Source: Flavicella sp964230805 (GTDB lineage: Bacteria; Bacteroidota; Bacteroidia; Flavobacteriales; Flavobacteriaceae). Taken from it: a stretch of DNA of 19,055 bases. Shown here piece by piece: positions 6,270 to 12,928 of the stretch (its first letter is position 1; each line of letters starts with the position of its first letter). Location: assembly GCA_964230805.1 (NCBI GenBank), contig CAXRIA010000017.1, positions 1-19,055 on the forward strand, read 5' to 3'. The notes beneath the pieces were generated by a model. That model saw only the letters and a program-made list of their open reading frames with translations. It did no database searches and was not told where the DNA came from. The position numbers and the translations under genes were made by a program.

Positions 6270-7790
6270 TCAAGTTTGTGCGTTGAGCATCAATAATTTT
6301 TCCATCAAATGCCTGTTGTTCGAAAGCCTAGGTATTTTGTGTTGTCCCCCTAATTTTTGCTCTGATTTTAACCAATCGTAAAATAAGTTTTTCCTTGATG
6401 TATGAATTTTAGGAAAATCCAAAGTCATGTTTTTGTAGCGCTTTGCTTCGTAGTCAGAATTGATTTGTTGAAGCGCCCCATCTAAGTATTTTGAGAAGTC
6501 TTCTAGGGATGCTGGCGGCTCTTTAAATTCAATCATCCATTCGTGAGAACCTTTTGTTTTTCCTGTCATAAAAATTGGAGCGACCGTGTATTCTAATATT
6601 TCTACTTGGCATTTTTGACAAGCAATTTGCAATGCATTTTCTGCATTTTCGATGATCAGTTCTTCTCCAAAAACATTGATAAAATGTTTGGTTCTCCCCG
6701 TTATTTTTATTCGATAAGGATCTAGTGATGTAAATTTAACAGTGTCACCAATTAGGTAACGCCAAAGACCAGAATTGGTAGAAATAACGAGCGCATAATT
6801 GGTGTTGAGCTGTACATCTTTTAAGGGGATGGCGTTTGAATTTTCACCATTAAATTCGCTCATAGGAATAAATTCATAAAAAATTCCATAGTCCAACATT
6901 AACAGCAATTCGTCTGAATCGTTTTGGTCTTGAATGGCAAAAAAACCTTCCGAGGCATTGTAGGTCTCGTAATATTTGAAAGAGGAGCTTGGAATTAGTT
7001 TTTTGTATTGTTTTTTGTAGGGAGTGAAATTGACACCTCCGTGAAAATATACTTCTAAGTTAGGCCATACTTCAAGAATGTGTTTTTTTCCTGTGGTTTC
7101 CAGTACTTTGTTTAGAAGAACGAGCATCCAAGAAGGAACACCCGCCAGGCTGGTAATGTCTTTATGAATTGTTTCCGCTACAATGGCATCCATTTTAGCT
7201 TCCCATTCACTCATAAGGGCAATTTCTTGTTTGGGAGCGCTACTAAAATCGGCCCAAAAAGGCATGTTCTCAATAATAATGGCCGATAGATCTCCAAAAT
7301 AGGTGTTGTTGTCTTGGTAAATAGCACTGCTGCCTCCCAATCGCAGATTTTTACCTGAAAACAAATCTGCTTCTGGATTGTTGTTGAAAAAAAGACAAAG
7401 CATGTCTTTTCCCGCGTTGAAATGGCAATAGGCAATTGCTTCATCACTGACAGGAATGAATTTACTTTTGGAGTGTGTAGTGCCACTGGATTTTGCAAAC
7501 CATTTGATAGGAGAAGGCCAGAAAATATTAGTTTCTCCTTTTCGAGCCCTTTCTATTAGGGGCTCTATAGATTCGTATGTCTGAATGGGAATAGTGCTTG
7601 CAAATTTTTCGTAGGAGTCTATATTTACAAAATTATACTGCTGTCCAATTTCTGTGTTTTTAGCCGTTTCTAACAAATTCAGAAGTAATTCATTCTGTAC
7701 TTCGATTGGAAATTTTAGGAATAAGTCGAGTTGGTGTTTTCTTTTTTTAAGAAACCAAGAGAGAATTGAATTTACGAATAAAAAAGCCAT
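6270..7790 (-). CDS. GH3-family protein (acyl-adenylating, auxin-responsive GH3-like)
   Basis: The 506 residues match bacterial members of the GH3 family, named after plant enzymes that adenylate hormones such as jasmonate or indole acetate and join them to amino acids. ATP-binding motif I is SSGTTHSKSK at 101-110, motif II is YNASEGFF at 277-284, and motif III is around NSGLWRYLIGDT at 339-350 with the conserved Asp349. ITGRTKHFINVFGEEL at 363-378 leads into the C-terminal lid domain. All adenylate-forming elements are intact, so an acyl-AMP chemistry is likely; the substrate in bacteria is not known to me. There is no signal peptide. It has its own promoter (7853-7883) in the divergent region shared with the DUF2797 gene, and it converges on the polyprenyl synthase gene. 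The family call is firm; the name reflects homology, not a role in auxin response. Confidence 0.92.
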   Translation of the reverse strand: MAFLFVNSILSWFLKKRKHQLDLFLKFPIEVQNELLLNLLETAKNTEIGQQYNFVNIDSYEKFASTIPIQTYESIEPLIERARKGETNIFWPSPIKWFAKSSGTTHSKSKFIPVSDEAIAYCHFNAGKDMLCLFFNNNPEADLFSGKNLRLGGSSAIYQDNNTYFGDLSAIIIENMPFWADFSSAPKQEIALMSEWEAKMDAIVAETIHKDITSLAGVPSWMLVLLNKVLETTGKKHILEVWPNLEVYFHGGVNFTPYKKQYKKLIPSSSFKYYETYNASEGFFAIQDQNDSDELLLMLDYGIFYEFIPMSEFNGENSNAIPLKDVQLNTNYALVISTNSGLWRYLIGDTVKFTSLDPYRIKITGRTKHFINVFGEELIIENAENALQIACQKCQVEILEYTVAPIFMTGKTKGSHEWMIEFKEPPASLEDFSKYLDGALQQINSDYEAKRYKNMTLDFPKIHTSRKNLFYDWLKSEQKLGGQHKIPRLSNNRHLMEKLLMLNAQT

Positions 7791-7852
7791 TTCAATATCT
7801 TATTTCAGCGTATATTTGTCTAAAGCAAAAAGCAGTTCTATCTTTTGAGAGC

Positions 7853-7883
7853 TAAATGTACTCATTTTATTTTGGCTGCCAAA
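7853..7883 (-). promoter_or_regulatory. Promoter of the GH3-family gene
   Basis: On the minus strand, TTTG (7883-7880) is followed after exactly 19 bases by TACATTTA (7860-7853), close to the Bacteroidota -33/-7 consensus TTTG-N19-TAnnTTTG. A transcript would start near 7848 with a leader of about 58 nt. Confidence 0.6.
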
Positions 7884-7884
7884 A
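7870..7884. promoter_or_regulatory. 15-bp dyad over the GH3 promoter -33 element (operator candidate)
   Basis: TTTTGGC-T-GCCAAAA is a perfect inverted repeat with a one-base centre. It covers the -33 TTTG of the GH3 promoter, where a bound regulator would interfere with or recruit RNA polymerase. The regulator is unknown. Confidence 0.4.
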
Positions 7885-7887
7885 GGG

Positions 7888-7919
7888 TGCTATGACTTCG
7901 TAGCAGACTGATTTTTTTT
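7888..7919 (+). terminator. Possible intrinsic terminator upstream of the DUF2797 gene
   Basis: TGCTA (7888-7892) pairs with TAGCA (7901-7905); six bases later come eight T residues (7912-7919). No annotated plus-strand gene precedes it. A TATATTTG box lies at 7811-7818, so it could end a short transcript of about 95 nt or attenuate the DUF2797 leader. The stem is short. Confidence 0.35.
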
Positions 7920-7963
7920 AAAGTTAGACCCAGAACGGTTTTTTTAATTTCAATACGAGCGAA

Positions 7964-8761
7964 ATGATCTATCAAGGTGTATTAAAAAAAATGGCCACTG
8001 AATTTTCAGAGACCATTCAATATTATTTGGAATTGGAAAATGATTTTTTAAACCTAAATCAATTATTGGATAGGCAAATTGAAATTTGTTTTGAAAATTA
8101 TCAATGCCTGTCTTGTGGCAAGCAGAAAAAAATTTTTAGACAGGGGCATTGTTACGATTGTTTCTATGAGCAGCCGGCGGTAGGCGATTGGATTATGAAA
8201 CCAGAGTTAAGTCAAGCCCATTTGGGGATTGAAGACAGAGATTTGACCTATGAAAAAGCAGTACAATTGCAACCACATATCGTTTATTTAGCTTTGGCAA
8301 GTGAAGTAAAGGTGGGAGTTACGAGAAAAACACAAGTACCGACTCGATGGATGGATCAAGGGGCGAGCAAGGCTTTAGCGATAGTCGAAGTTCCCAATCG
8401 ATATTTGGCAGGAATCGCAGAGGTGGCATTGAAAGCCTACGTATCGGATAAAACAAGTTGGCAAAAAATGCTTAAAAATGAAATCAAAGAAGTTGATTTG
8501 GTTGCTCAGATGCAGACCTTGAAGCCCTATCTTCCTGCAGAAGTGCAGCCTTATTTTTTGGAAGACAATAAAGATATTTGGCAATTCGAGTATCCCGTGT
8601 TGCAATTTCCTTTGAAGGTCAAGAGTTTGAATTTGATTAAAGAACAATCTTACACTGGAATTCTTAAGGGGATTAAAGGTCAATACCTAATTTTTGAGGA
8701 TGGTACGGTTTTCAATGTTCGAAACAATGAAGGTTTGGTAGTGTCGTTGGAATTGAACTAA
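7964..8761 (+). CDS. DUF2797 domain protein with zinc-finger and GIY-YIG-like segment
   Basis: I recognise this 265-residue protein as a member of the uncharacterised DUF2797 family. Two CxxC pairs, CLSC (48-51) and CYDC (63-66), are spaced like a zinc ribbon. After WIMKPELSQAHLGIEDRDL comes a segment (about 105-157) with HIVYLAL, KVGVTR at 116-121, TRWMDQGA at 127-134 and Glu153 in a helix. This order (Y-x-L, then K/Y-V/I-G-x-T-R, then Arg, then Glu) resembles the GIY-YIG nuclease fold; that link is my inference. The C-terminal part (FSG-like TGILKGIKGQYLIFEDGTVFN) looks like a small beta domain. ATG at 7964 is chosen over the Met at residue 10 because the residues before it are typical of the family. 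The stop overlaps that of the convergent lacI-type gene. Confidence 0.85.
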   Translation: MIYQGVLKKMATEFSETIQYYLELENDFLNLNQLLDRQIEICFENYQCLSCGKQKKIFRQGHCYDCFYEQPAVGDWIMKPELSQAHLGIEDRDLTYEKAVQLQPHIVYLALASEVKVGVTRKTQVPTRWMDQGASKALAIVEVPNRYLAGIAEVALKAYVSDKTSWQKMLKNEIKEVDLVAQMQTLKPYLPAEVQPYFLEDNKDIWQFEYPVLQFPLKVKSLNLIKEQSYTGILKGIKGQYLIFEDGTVFNVRNNEGLVVSLELN

Positions 8762-9807
8762 ACCTTTGGATTCGAGAGCTCCAAAAATCGTTTGGTAGAA
8801 TTTCTTTCTACCAAATTACTTTTGATAATTTTTGTAGCTATTTCACGATTGACCTCTGTACTTTCTAACTTTTCAATCAACATATTTGCTGCAGCTTCTC
8901 CCATCAATTCACCATGTTGGCTCATTGTTGTTAATGTGGGTGTTGAATGTCTGGCTAAAATACCATTGGAGAAACCAATGACCGAAAAATTTTCAGGGAC
9001 TTTGAATCCTTTTTCTTGGGCAATTTTCAGGGCAGCCACAGCGGTTTTTTCGTTGGTCGCAATCACGCTGTCGATATCATTGTTGTCAAATAATGGACGG
9101 ATGAGGTCTTCGTATTTTTTATAATCGTCCTCAAAGATGTTCAGAACAAGGTTTTTGTCAAACGGAATGTTTTGTTTTTCGAGTCCTTTTAAATAGCCTC
9201 TGTAACGCGATTTTCCTGAATTTAATTCACTCGTAGAAGAAATGAAAGCAATCTTTTTAAAACCTGTATTCGATAAATGTTTGACCGTTTTTTTTGCCGC
9301 TTTGTAATCATCGATAATGACTTTATCGCAAGCAATGCTTTCAGCCACACGATCAAACATCACGATAGGCGTTCCCTCTCTTATGGACATTTCAAAATGC
9401 TTGTAATTGTTTTTCAATTCGGTCTCTTTCGCGATTGAAATGATAAATCCATCAATACTTCCATTCGATAACATTTCCATGGTTTCAAGCTCCTTGGTAT
9501 ACGATTCATTTGAAATACAAGTAATGATTTTGTAGCCATTTTCATTGGCAGCTTTCTCTACTCCTTTGAAAATTTGTGCAAAAAAGTAACTCAACATGTT
9601 TGGGATGACCATGCCGATTGTTTTGGTCCGCCTTTTTTTCAAGCTCAAGGCATTGAAATTCGGTTTGTAGTTCTTTTTTTTGGCATATTTTTGAATTTTC
9701 TCTTTTGTCTGATCACTGATTTCATAACTATCGTTCAATGCTTTTGATACCGTAGAAATGGAGACATTGAATTTTCGTGCGATGTCCTTGATGGTGATTT
9801 TTTTCAT
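8758..9807 (-). CDS. LacI-family transcriptional regulator
   Basis: The 349 residues have the classic LacI/GalR layout. An N-terminal helix-turn-helix lies at about residues 4-24 (TIKDIARKFNVSISTVSKAL), followed by a hinge helix region near NALSLKKRRTKTIG. A periplasmic-binding-protein-like sensor domain runs from about residue 62, starting IGMVIPN, and ends with the family-typical TTMSQHGELMGEAAANML stretch. Such proteins bind a sugar or sugar derivative and control carbohydrate uptake and use genes. No susCD pair, transporter or glycoside hydrolase gene adjoins it, so its target is not evident. The nearest carbohydrate-related gene is the T9SS protein at the window start. Its stop codon overlaps the DUF2797 stop (shared bases 8758-8761). 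A TATTTTTG -7 box and a small inverted repeat lie in front of it. Confidence 0.95.
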   Translation of the reverse strand: MKKITIKDIARKFNVSISTVSKALNDSYEISDQTKEKIQKYAKKKNYKPNFNALSLKKRRTKTIGMVIPNMLSYFFAQIFKGVEKAANENGYKIITCISNESYTKELETMEMLSNGSIDGFIISIAKETELKNNYKHFEMSIREGTPIVMFDRVAESIACDKVIIDDYKAAKKTVKHLSNTGFKKIAFISSTSELNSGKSRYRGYLKGLEKQNIPFDKNLVLNIFEDDYKKYEDLIRPLFDNNDIDSVIATNEKTAVAALKIAQEKGFKVPENFSVIGFSNGILARHSTPTLTTMSQHGELMGEAAANMLIEKLESTEVNREIATKIIKSNLVERNSTKRFLELSNPKV

Positions 9808-9823
9808 GAAAAAGAAAATTAGG

Positions 9824-9858
9824 CTTTCTTGCTATTTTGAGAAAGTGGAACAAAAATA
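9824..9858 (-). promoter_or_regulatory. lacI-type gene promoter -7 element and inverted repeat
   Basis: On the minus strand TATTTTTG (9858-9851) matches TAnnTTTG and would start a transcript near 9845, about 38 bases before the ATG. CTTTCT (9824-9829) and AGAAAG (9840-9845) form an inverted repeat with a 10-base spacer over the presumed start site. This may be an autoregulatory operator or a leader hairpin. No convincing -33 TTTG is seen. Confidence 0.4.
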
Positions 9859-10061
9859 AGAATATTTTGCTCAAAAAAGGAATTTAATAAAAAACCTTGT
9901 TGCTCATTTTCAATGCAAAGAGCTGTTTTTGCAATTCTATATATTTTAGAGTGTACGACGTTTTCTTTGGACTAAAATTACTATTGGGGTGTATTGTTTT
10001 ATAAACAGTAGACCGAATGAACTTCTGTTCTGGTGAGCTTTTACACAAGGATTGTTTATGT

Positions 10062-10952
10062 TTATTTTTTTTCAGGCAGTGGACTCATCTCGAATTTGTT
10101 GTGAATAAGAATGATGGCCAGTCCAAAAAGAGTAGCTCCTACAATCAAAAGCGTACTTGTTAAGCCGCTTGCGTTGAAGTACATGCGCAGTAAAATGGTA
10201 GAAACCACAAATCCAGAATTTCGTATAATTTTGTGAAATTTATCTGTGTAAAAGAAGGAAATGAGAAGAAGTACGACATCTACCAGAATCAAGACGGTAA
10301 AAAATTCATCGAAGAATAAATTGTTCAAGGTTTCAAAACTAGCCAAACCACTGGAGCTCATAGAAAGTTGGGACAACCAGTCAAAGAGTGTGATGGTAGC
10401 CATCGTAAAGAACACAGGTACTAAGACCAATGCAATTGTTTTTTTTTGGCGAATGAATTTTTCAATCCGTGGGTTGTTTTGTGCTTCAGCTCTTTTACGT
10501 TGGCCTTCTTTTTGAAATTGATAAATGAGATAGAAAAGAAAAATAGAGGCCAAAATATCATAAGTGAATTGCAAATCATCTTTGATTTCAAACCAATTCG
10601 AAGAAAGTTCAATAACCGACAAGTCTTTGAATAATTTTCGAATAATAATCAATGTTATAATTTCATACTGTTTTGTGATATAGGTAGTGAACGATCTTTG
10701 CAAATAGTATATGAGCAAGTAAACTTCGTAGACAAGAATAAAGGAGAAGGGCGTGTAAATTGCAGAGATCGGATTTTTGAACAAAGCCGCTTCAGAAAAA
10801 AAGTGAATGACATTGAACTTCGACAAATAGATCAAAATTAAATGGATTGAAAACCCTGTTAAAGCAACATAGAGGGTTGTTTTTTCAATTTTCTTTTTTG
10901 TTTCTTCCGATAGAAAAATCTGATAAAGTGTATGCATTGCATTCATGCGCAT
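10062..10952 (-). CDS. Multi-pass integral membrane protein, function unknown
   Basis: I do not recognise this 296-residue protein. It has about six hydrophobic segments, at roughly residues 26-46, 64-84, 131-147, 172-192, 217-236 and 249-284, the last perhaps two helices. A basic, Gln-rich cytoplasmic-type stretch (KEGQRKRAEAQ) lies between the third and fourth, and a conserved-looking amphipathic part (RKLFKDLSVIELSSNWFEIKDD in two pieces) precedes the third. No catalytic or transport signature is evident. Three Met codons are clustered (residues 1, 3 and 6), so the true start may be at 10952, 10946 or 10937. It is transcribed alone, 254 bases upstream of the lacI-type gene and 133 bases downstream of the queuosine-precursor transporter gene. 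Long uninterrupted hydrophobic coding pattern supports a real gene. Confidence 0.75.
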   Translation of the reverse strand: MRMNAMHTLYQIFLSEETKKKIEKTTLYVALTGFSIHLILIYLSKFNVIHFFSEAALFKNPISAIYTPFSFILVYEVYLLIYYLQRSFTTYITKQYEIITLIIIRKLFKDLSVIELSSNWFEIKDDLQFTYDILASIFLFYLIYQFQKEGQRKRAEAQNNPRIEKFIRQKKTIALVLVPVFFTMATITLFDWLSQLSMSSSGLASFETLNNLFFDEFFTVLILVDVVLLLISFFYTDKFHKIIRNSGFVVSTILLRMYFNASGLTSTLLIVGATLFGLAIILIHNKFEMSPLPEKK

Positions 10953-11085
10953 TTATCTTGAATGATTTCAATTGTCTTCTATAAATCTTTTAAAAAGGCA
11001 ATAATACCTTTTGTAGACCCTTTGGTGTTTGGTCGCATTAGGTGACTGCTTTAAAGTTAGTCATTTTTTTTGGAATTGATTTTTT

Positions 11086-11775
11086 TTAATCAAGAAGGAG
11101 TTCTTCGCCTCTTTTGAGATTAAACCTTTTTCGAAAGAGTCCTACAATTAGATACAAAAGGGGCGTGTCCAAAGCAGCGACGATTACTTTGAATAAAAAG
11201 CCACTTAAAATGAGCTTTCCAAAAGCACTCCAGGGCAATACATTGAAGCATGTCAATAGAAGTACAACTAGCAAGGTATCCATAAATTGTGAAGAAAATG
11301 TAGAAAAATTATTGCGCAACCACAAATGCCTGCCTTTTGTTTTTTGTTTCCAAAAGTGGTAAATCCGAATGTCAACAAATTGCGCAATTAAGTAGGCAAG
11401 CATAGAGGCCAACACTGCAACTGGTGACAAACCAAAAACTTTGGTAAACAAGGCGTTGTCCACTGGAGACCATGGGGTTGCCGCGGTGTAATTGGCAACA
11501 AGAATAATGAGAACAGAGAAAAAAGAAGCGAATATTCCTGTGACGACTACCTGATTTGCTTTTTTCTTTCCGTAAATTTCAGAGATAATATCTGTGATTA
11601 AAAAAGTGATGGGATAGGGAAGCAGACCCACGGAAATTTCAAAAGGAAACCAGCCGAATGGGTTCCAGAAAAAGAACTTTTGAAAAATTAGATTTGAAAC
11701 TACCAAAGAGGTGATAAACAAAGCGGATAGAACTGAATAGATTTGAGATGCAAGGCGTTTGTTTTGTGTTTGCAT
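11086..11775 (-). CDS. yhhQ: Queuosine precursor transporter (YhhQ / VUT family)
   Basis: This 229-residue inner-membrane protein matches the VUT family (DUF165), whose E. coli member YhhQ imports preQ0/preQ1. It has about six hydrophobic helices, the family-typical LPYPITFLITDIISEIYGKK (52-71), FVDIRIYHFWK (133-143), and a C-terminal half with the NNFSTFSSQFMDTLLV stretch. The frame can extend to a TTG at 11892, adding 39 residues. I chose ATG at 11775 because the extension is polar, unlike the family N-terminus, and would cover the fabD promoter. Together with queA in this window it points to queuosine synthesis fed partly by uptake. I see no preQ1 riboswitch in the 162-base region shared with the divergent fabD gene. 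Family assignment is firm; transport substrate is by homology. Confidence 0.88.
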   Translation of the reverse strand: MQTQNKRLASQIYSVLSALFITSLVVSNLIFQKFFFWNPFGWFPFEISVGLLPYPITFLITDIISEIYGKKKANQVVVTGIFASFFSVLIILVANYTAATPWSPVDNALFTKVFGLSPVAVLASMLAYLIAQFVDIRIYHFWKQKTKGRHLWLRNNFSTFSSQFMDTLLVVLLLTCFNVLPWSAFGKLILSGFLFKVIVAALDTPLLYLIVGLFRKRFNLKRGEELLLD

Positions 11776-11881
11776 GAGGTAGTGTTTTGTTACGAAGATA
11801 TCGAATTTATTCCAAGATTGTGAGCGTCTTATGTTTTTGTAATGCTTGTCAGTTGTTATTTTTAGACCGAATATGGTCAAC

Positions 11882-11912
11882 TTTGTCACCAAAAAAACAA
11901 TGCTTACTTTTG
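11882..11912 (+). promoter_or_regulatory. fabD promoter
   Basis: TTTG (11882-11885), a 19-base spacer and TACTTTTG (11905-11912) match the Bacteroidota promoter consensus exactly. The -7 box ends 25 bases before the fabD ATG. This is the clearest promoter in the window. Confidence 0.75.
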
Positions 11913-11937
11913 CAGCTCAATTTGAAAATTAAATAAG

Positions 11938-12819
11938 ATGAAAGCATATGTTTTTCCAGGTCAAGGAGCACAGTTTACAGGTATGGGACTCGATTTGTAC
12001 GAAACGTCGGAGTTGGCAAAAGAACTGTTTCACAAGGCCAATGAAATTTTAGGTTTTGACATTACAAAAATCATGTTTGAAGGTTCAGCAGAAGATTTGA
12101 AACAAACCAATGTAACACAGCCAGCAATATTTTTGCATTCGGTTATTTTGGCAAAAGTATTGGGTGATCATTTTCAGCCAGATATGGTTGCCGGACATTC
12201 TTTGGGTGAATTGTCAGCCTTGGTGGCCAATGGAGTTTTGTCGTTTGAAGACGGATTGAAATTGGTTGCGAAAAGAGCCGATGCCATGCAAAAAGCATGT
12301 GAATTGCAGGCAGGAACCATGGCTGCAGTATTGGGATTGGAAGATGCAATAGTAGAAGAAGTTTGTGCTACAACACCAGGAGATGTCGTGGCAGCAAACT
12401 ATAATTGTCCTGGACAATTGGTAATTTCTGGAGCTACGGAAGCTGTAAAATCTGCGTGTGACTTGGCAACTGAAAAAGGAGCAAGAAGAGCATTGCTTTT
12501 GCCTGTCGGAGGCGCATTTCACTCACCACTAATGGCACCGGCAAGAGAGGAGTTGGCCGCAGCAATTGAAGCAACGCAATTTAACACGCCCTTATGCCCT
12601 GTTTATCAGAATGTAGTGGCAAAGGCCGTTACGAAGCCAGAGGAAATCAAAGAAAACTTGATTGCGCAATTGACAGGAGCCGTAAGATGGACTCAATGTG
12701 CGCAGGCGATGATTGCCGACGGTGCAACAGAGGTTATTGAAGTGGGTCCTGGAAAAGTATTGCAAGGCTTGTTTGCCAAAATAGACAGATCTGTCGCACG
12801 AAGTAGTGCAGCTATTTAA
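11938..12819 (+). CDS. fabD: Malonyl-CoA:ACP transacylase
   Basis: FabD moves malonyl from CoA to acyl carrier protein, the entry step for chain extension in type II fatty acid synthesis in the cytoplasm. The 293 residues begin with the family hallmark FPGQGAQFTGMG (6-17). The nucleophile is Ser88 in GHSLGE, and the partner His195 lies in GAFHSPLM. Arg113 (AKRADAMQ) matches the arginine that binds the malonyl carboxylate, so malonyl rather than acetyl specificity is expected. The length is slightly under that of E. coli FabD. It is monocistronic: own strong promoter, and a perfect palindromic terminator 24 bases after the stop. No other fab gene adjoins it, unlike the fab clusters of many other phyla. 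Confidence 0.97.
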   Translation: MKAYVFPGQGAQFTGMGLDLYETSELAKELFHKANEILGFDITKIMFEGSAEDLKQTNVTQPAIFLHSVILAKVLGDHFQPDMVAGHSLGELSALVANGVLSFEDGLKLVAKRADAMQKACELQAGTMAAVLGLEDAIVEEVCATTPGDVVAANYNCPGQLVISGATEAVKSACDLATEKGARRALLLPVGGAFHSPLMAPAREELAAAIEATQFNTPLCPVYQNVVAKAVTKPEEIKENLIAQLTGAVRWTQCAQAMIADGATEVIEVGPGKVLQGLFAKIDRSVARSSAAI

Positions 12820-12842
12820 AAAGAGGCCGTATTTGTCAATTT

Positions 12843-12878
12843 AAAAAAAGAGAAGTTTCATGAAACTTCTCTTTTTTT
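12843..12878. terminator. Bidirectional terminator between fabD and galE
   Basis: This is a perfect 36-bp palindrome: seven A, then GAGAAGTTTCA, mirrored by TGAAACTTCTC and seven T, centred between 12860 and 12861. The A/T tracts at each end give a U-run on both strands, suiting termination of fabD (plus) and galE (minus). Confidence 0.85.
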
Positions 12879-12928
12879 GTTTCACAACATGGATATTTCG
12901 AATACACAATAAAAAAAATTGCTTACGA

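Noticed and set aside
11043..11071. Hairpin TGACT/AGTCA followed by eight T residues between the two minus-strand membrane protein genes
   Set aside because: The T-run is on the plus strand, where no gene ends; on the minus strand no T-tract follows, so it cannot terminate the transporter gene. The stem is only five base pairs.
11776..11892. N-terminal extension of the YhhQ-type transporter from a TTG at 11892
   Set aside because: It adds 39 polar residues unlike the family N-terminus and would run across the fabD promoter (11882-11912); the ATG at 11775 gives a normal-length protein.
11776..11937. preQ1 riboswitch in front of the YhhQ-type gene
   Set aside because: I looked for the short stem-loop plus A-rich tail and did not see it; the gene leader appears short.
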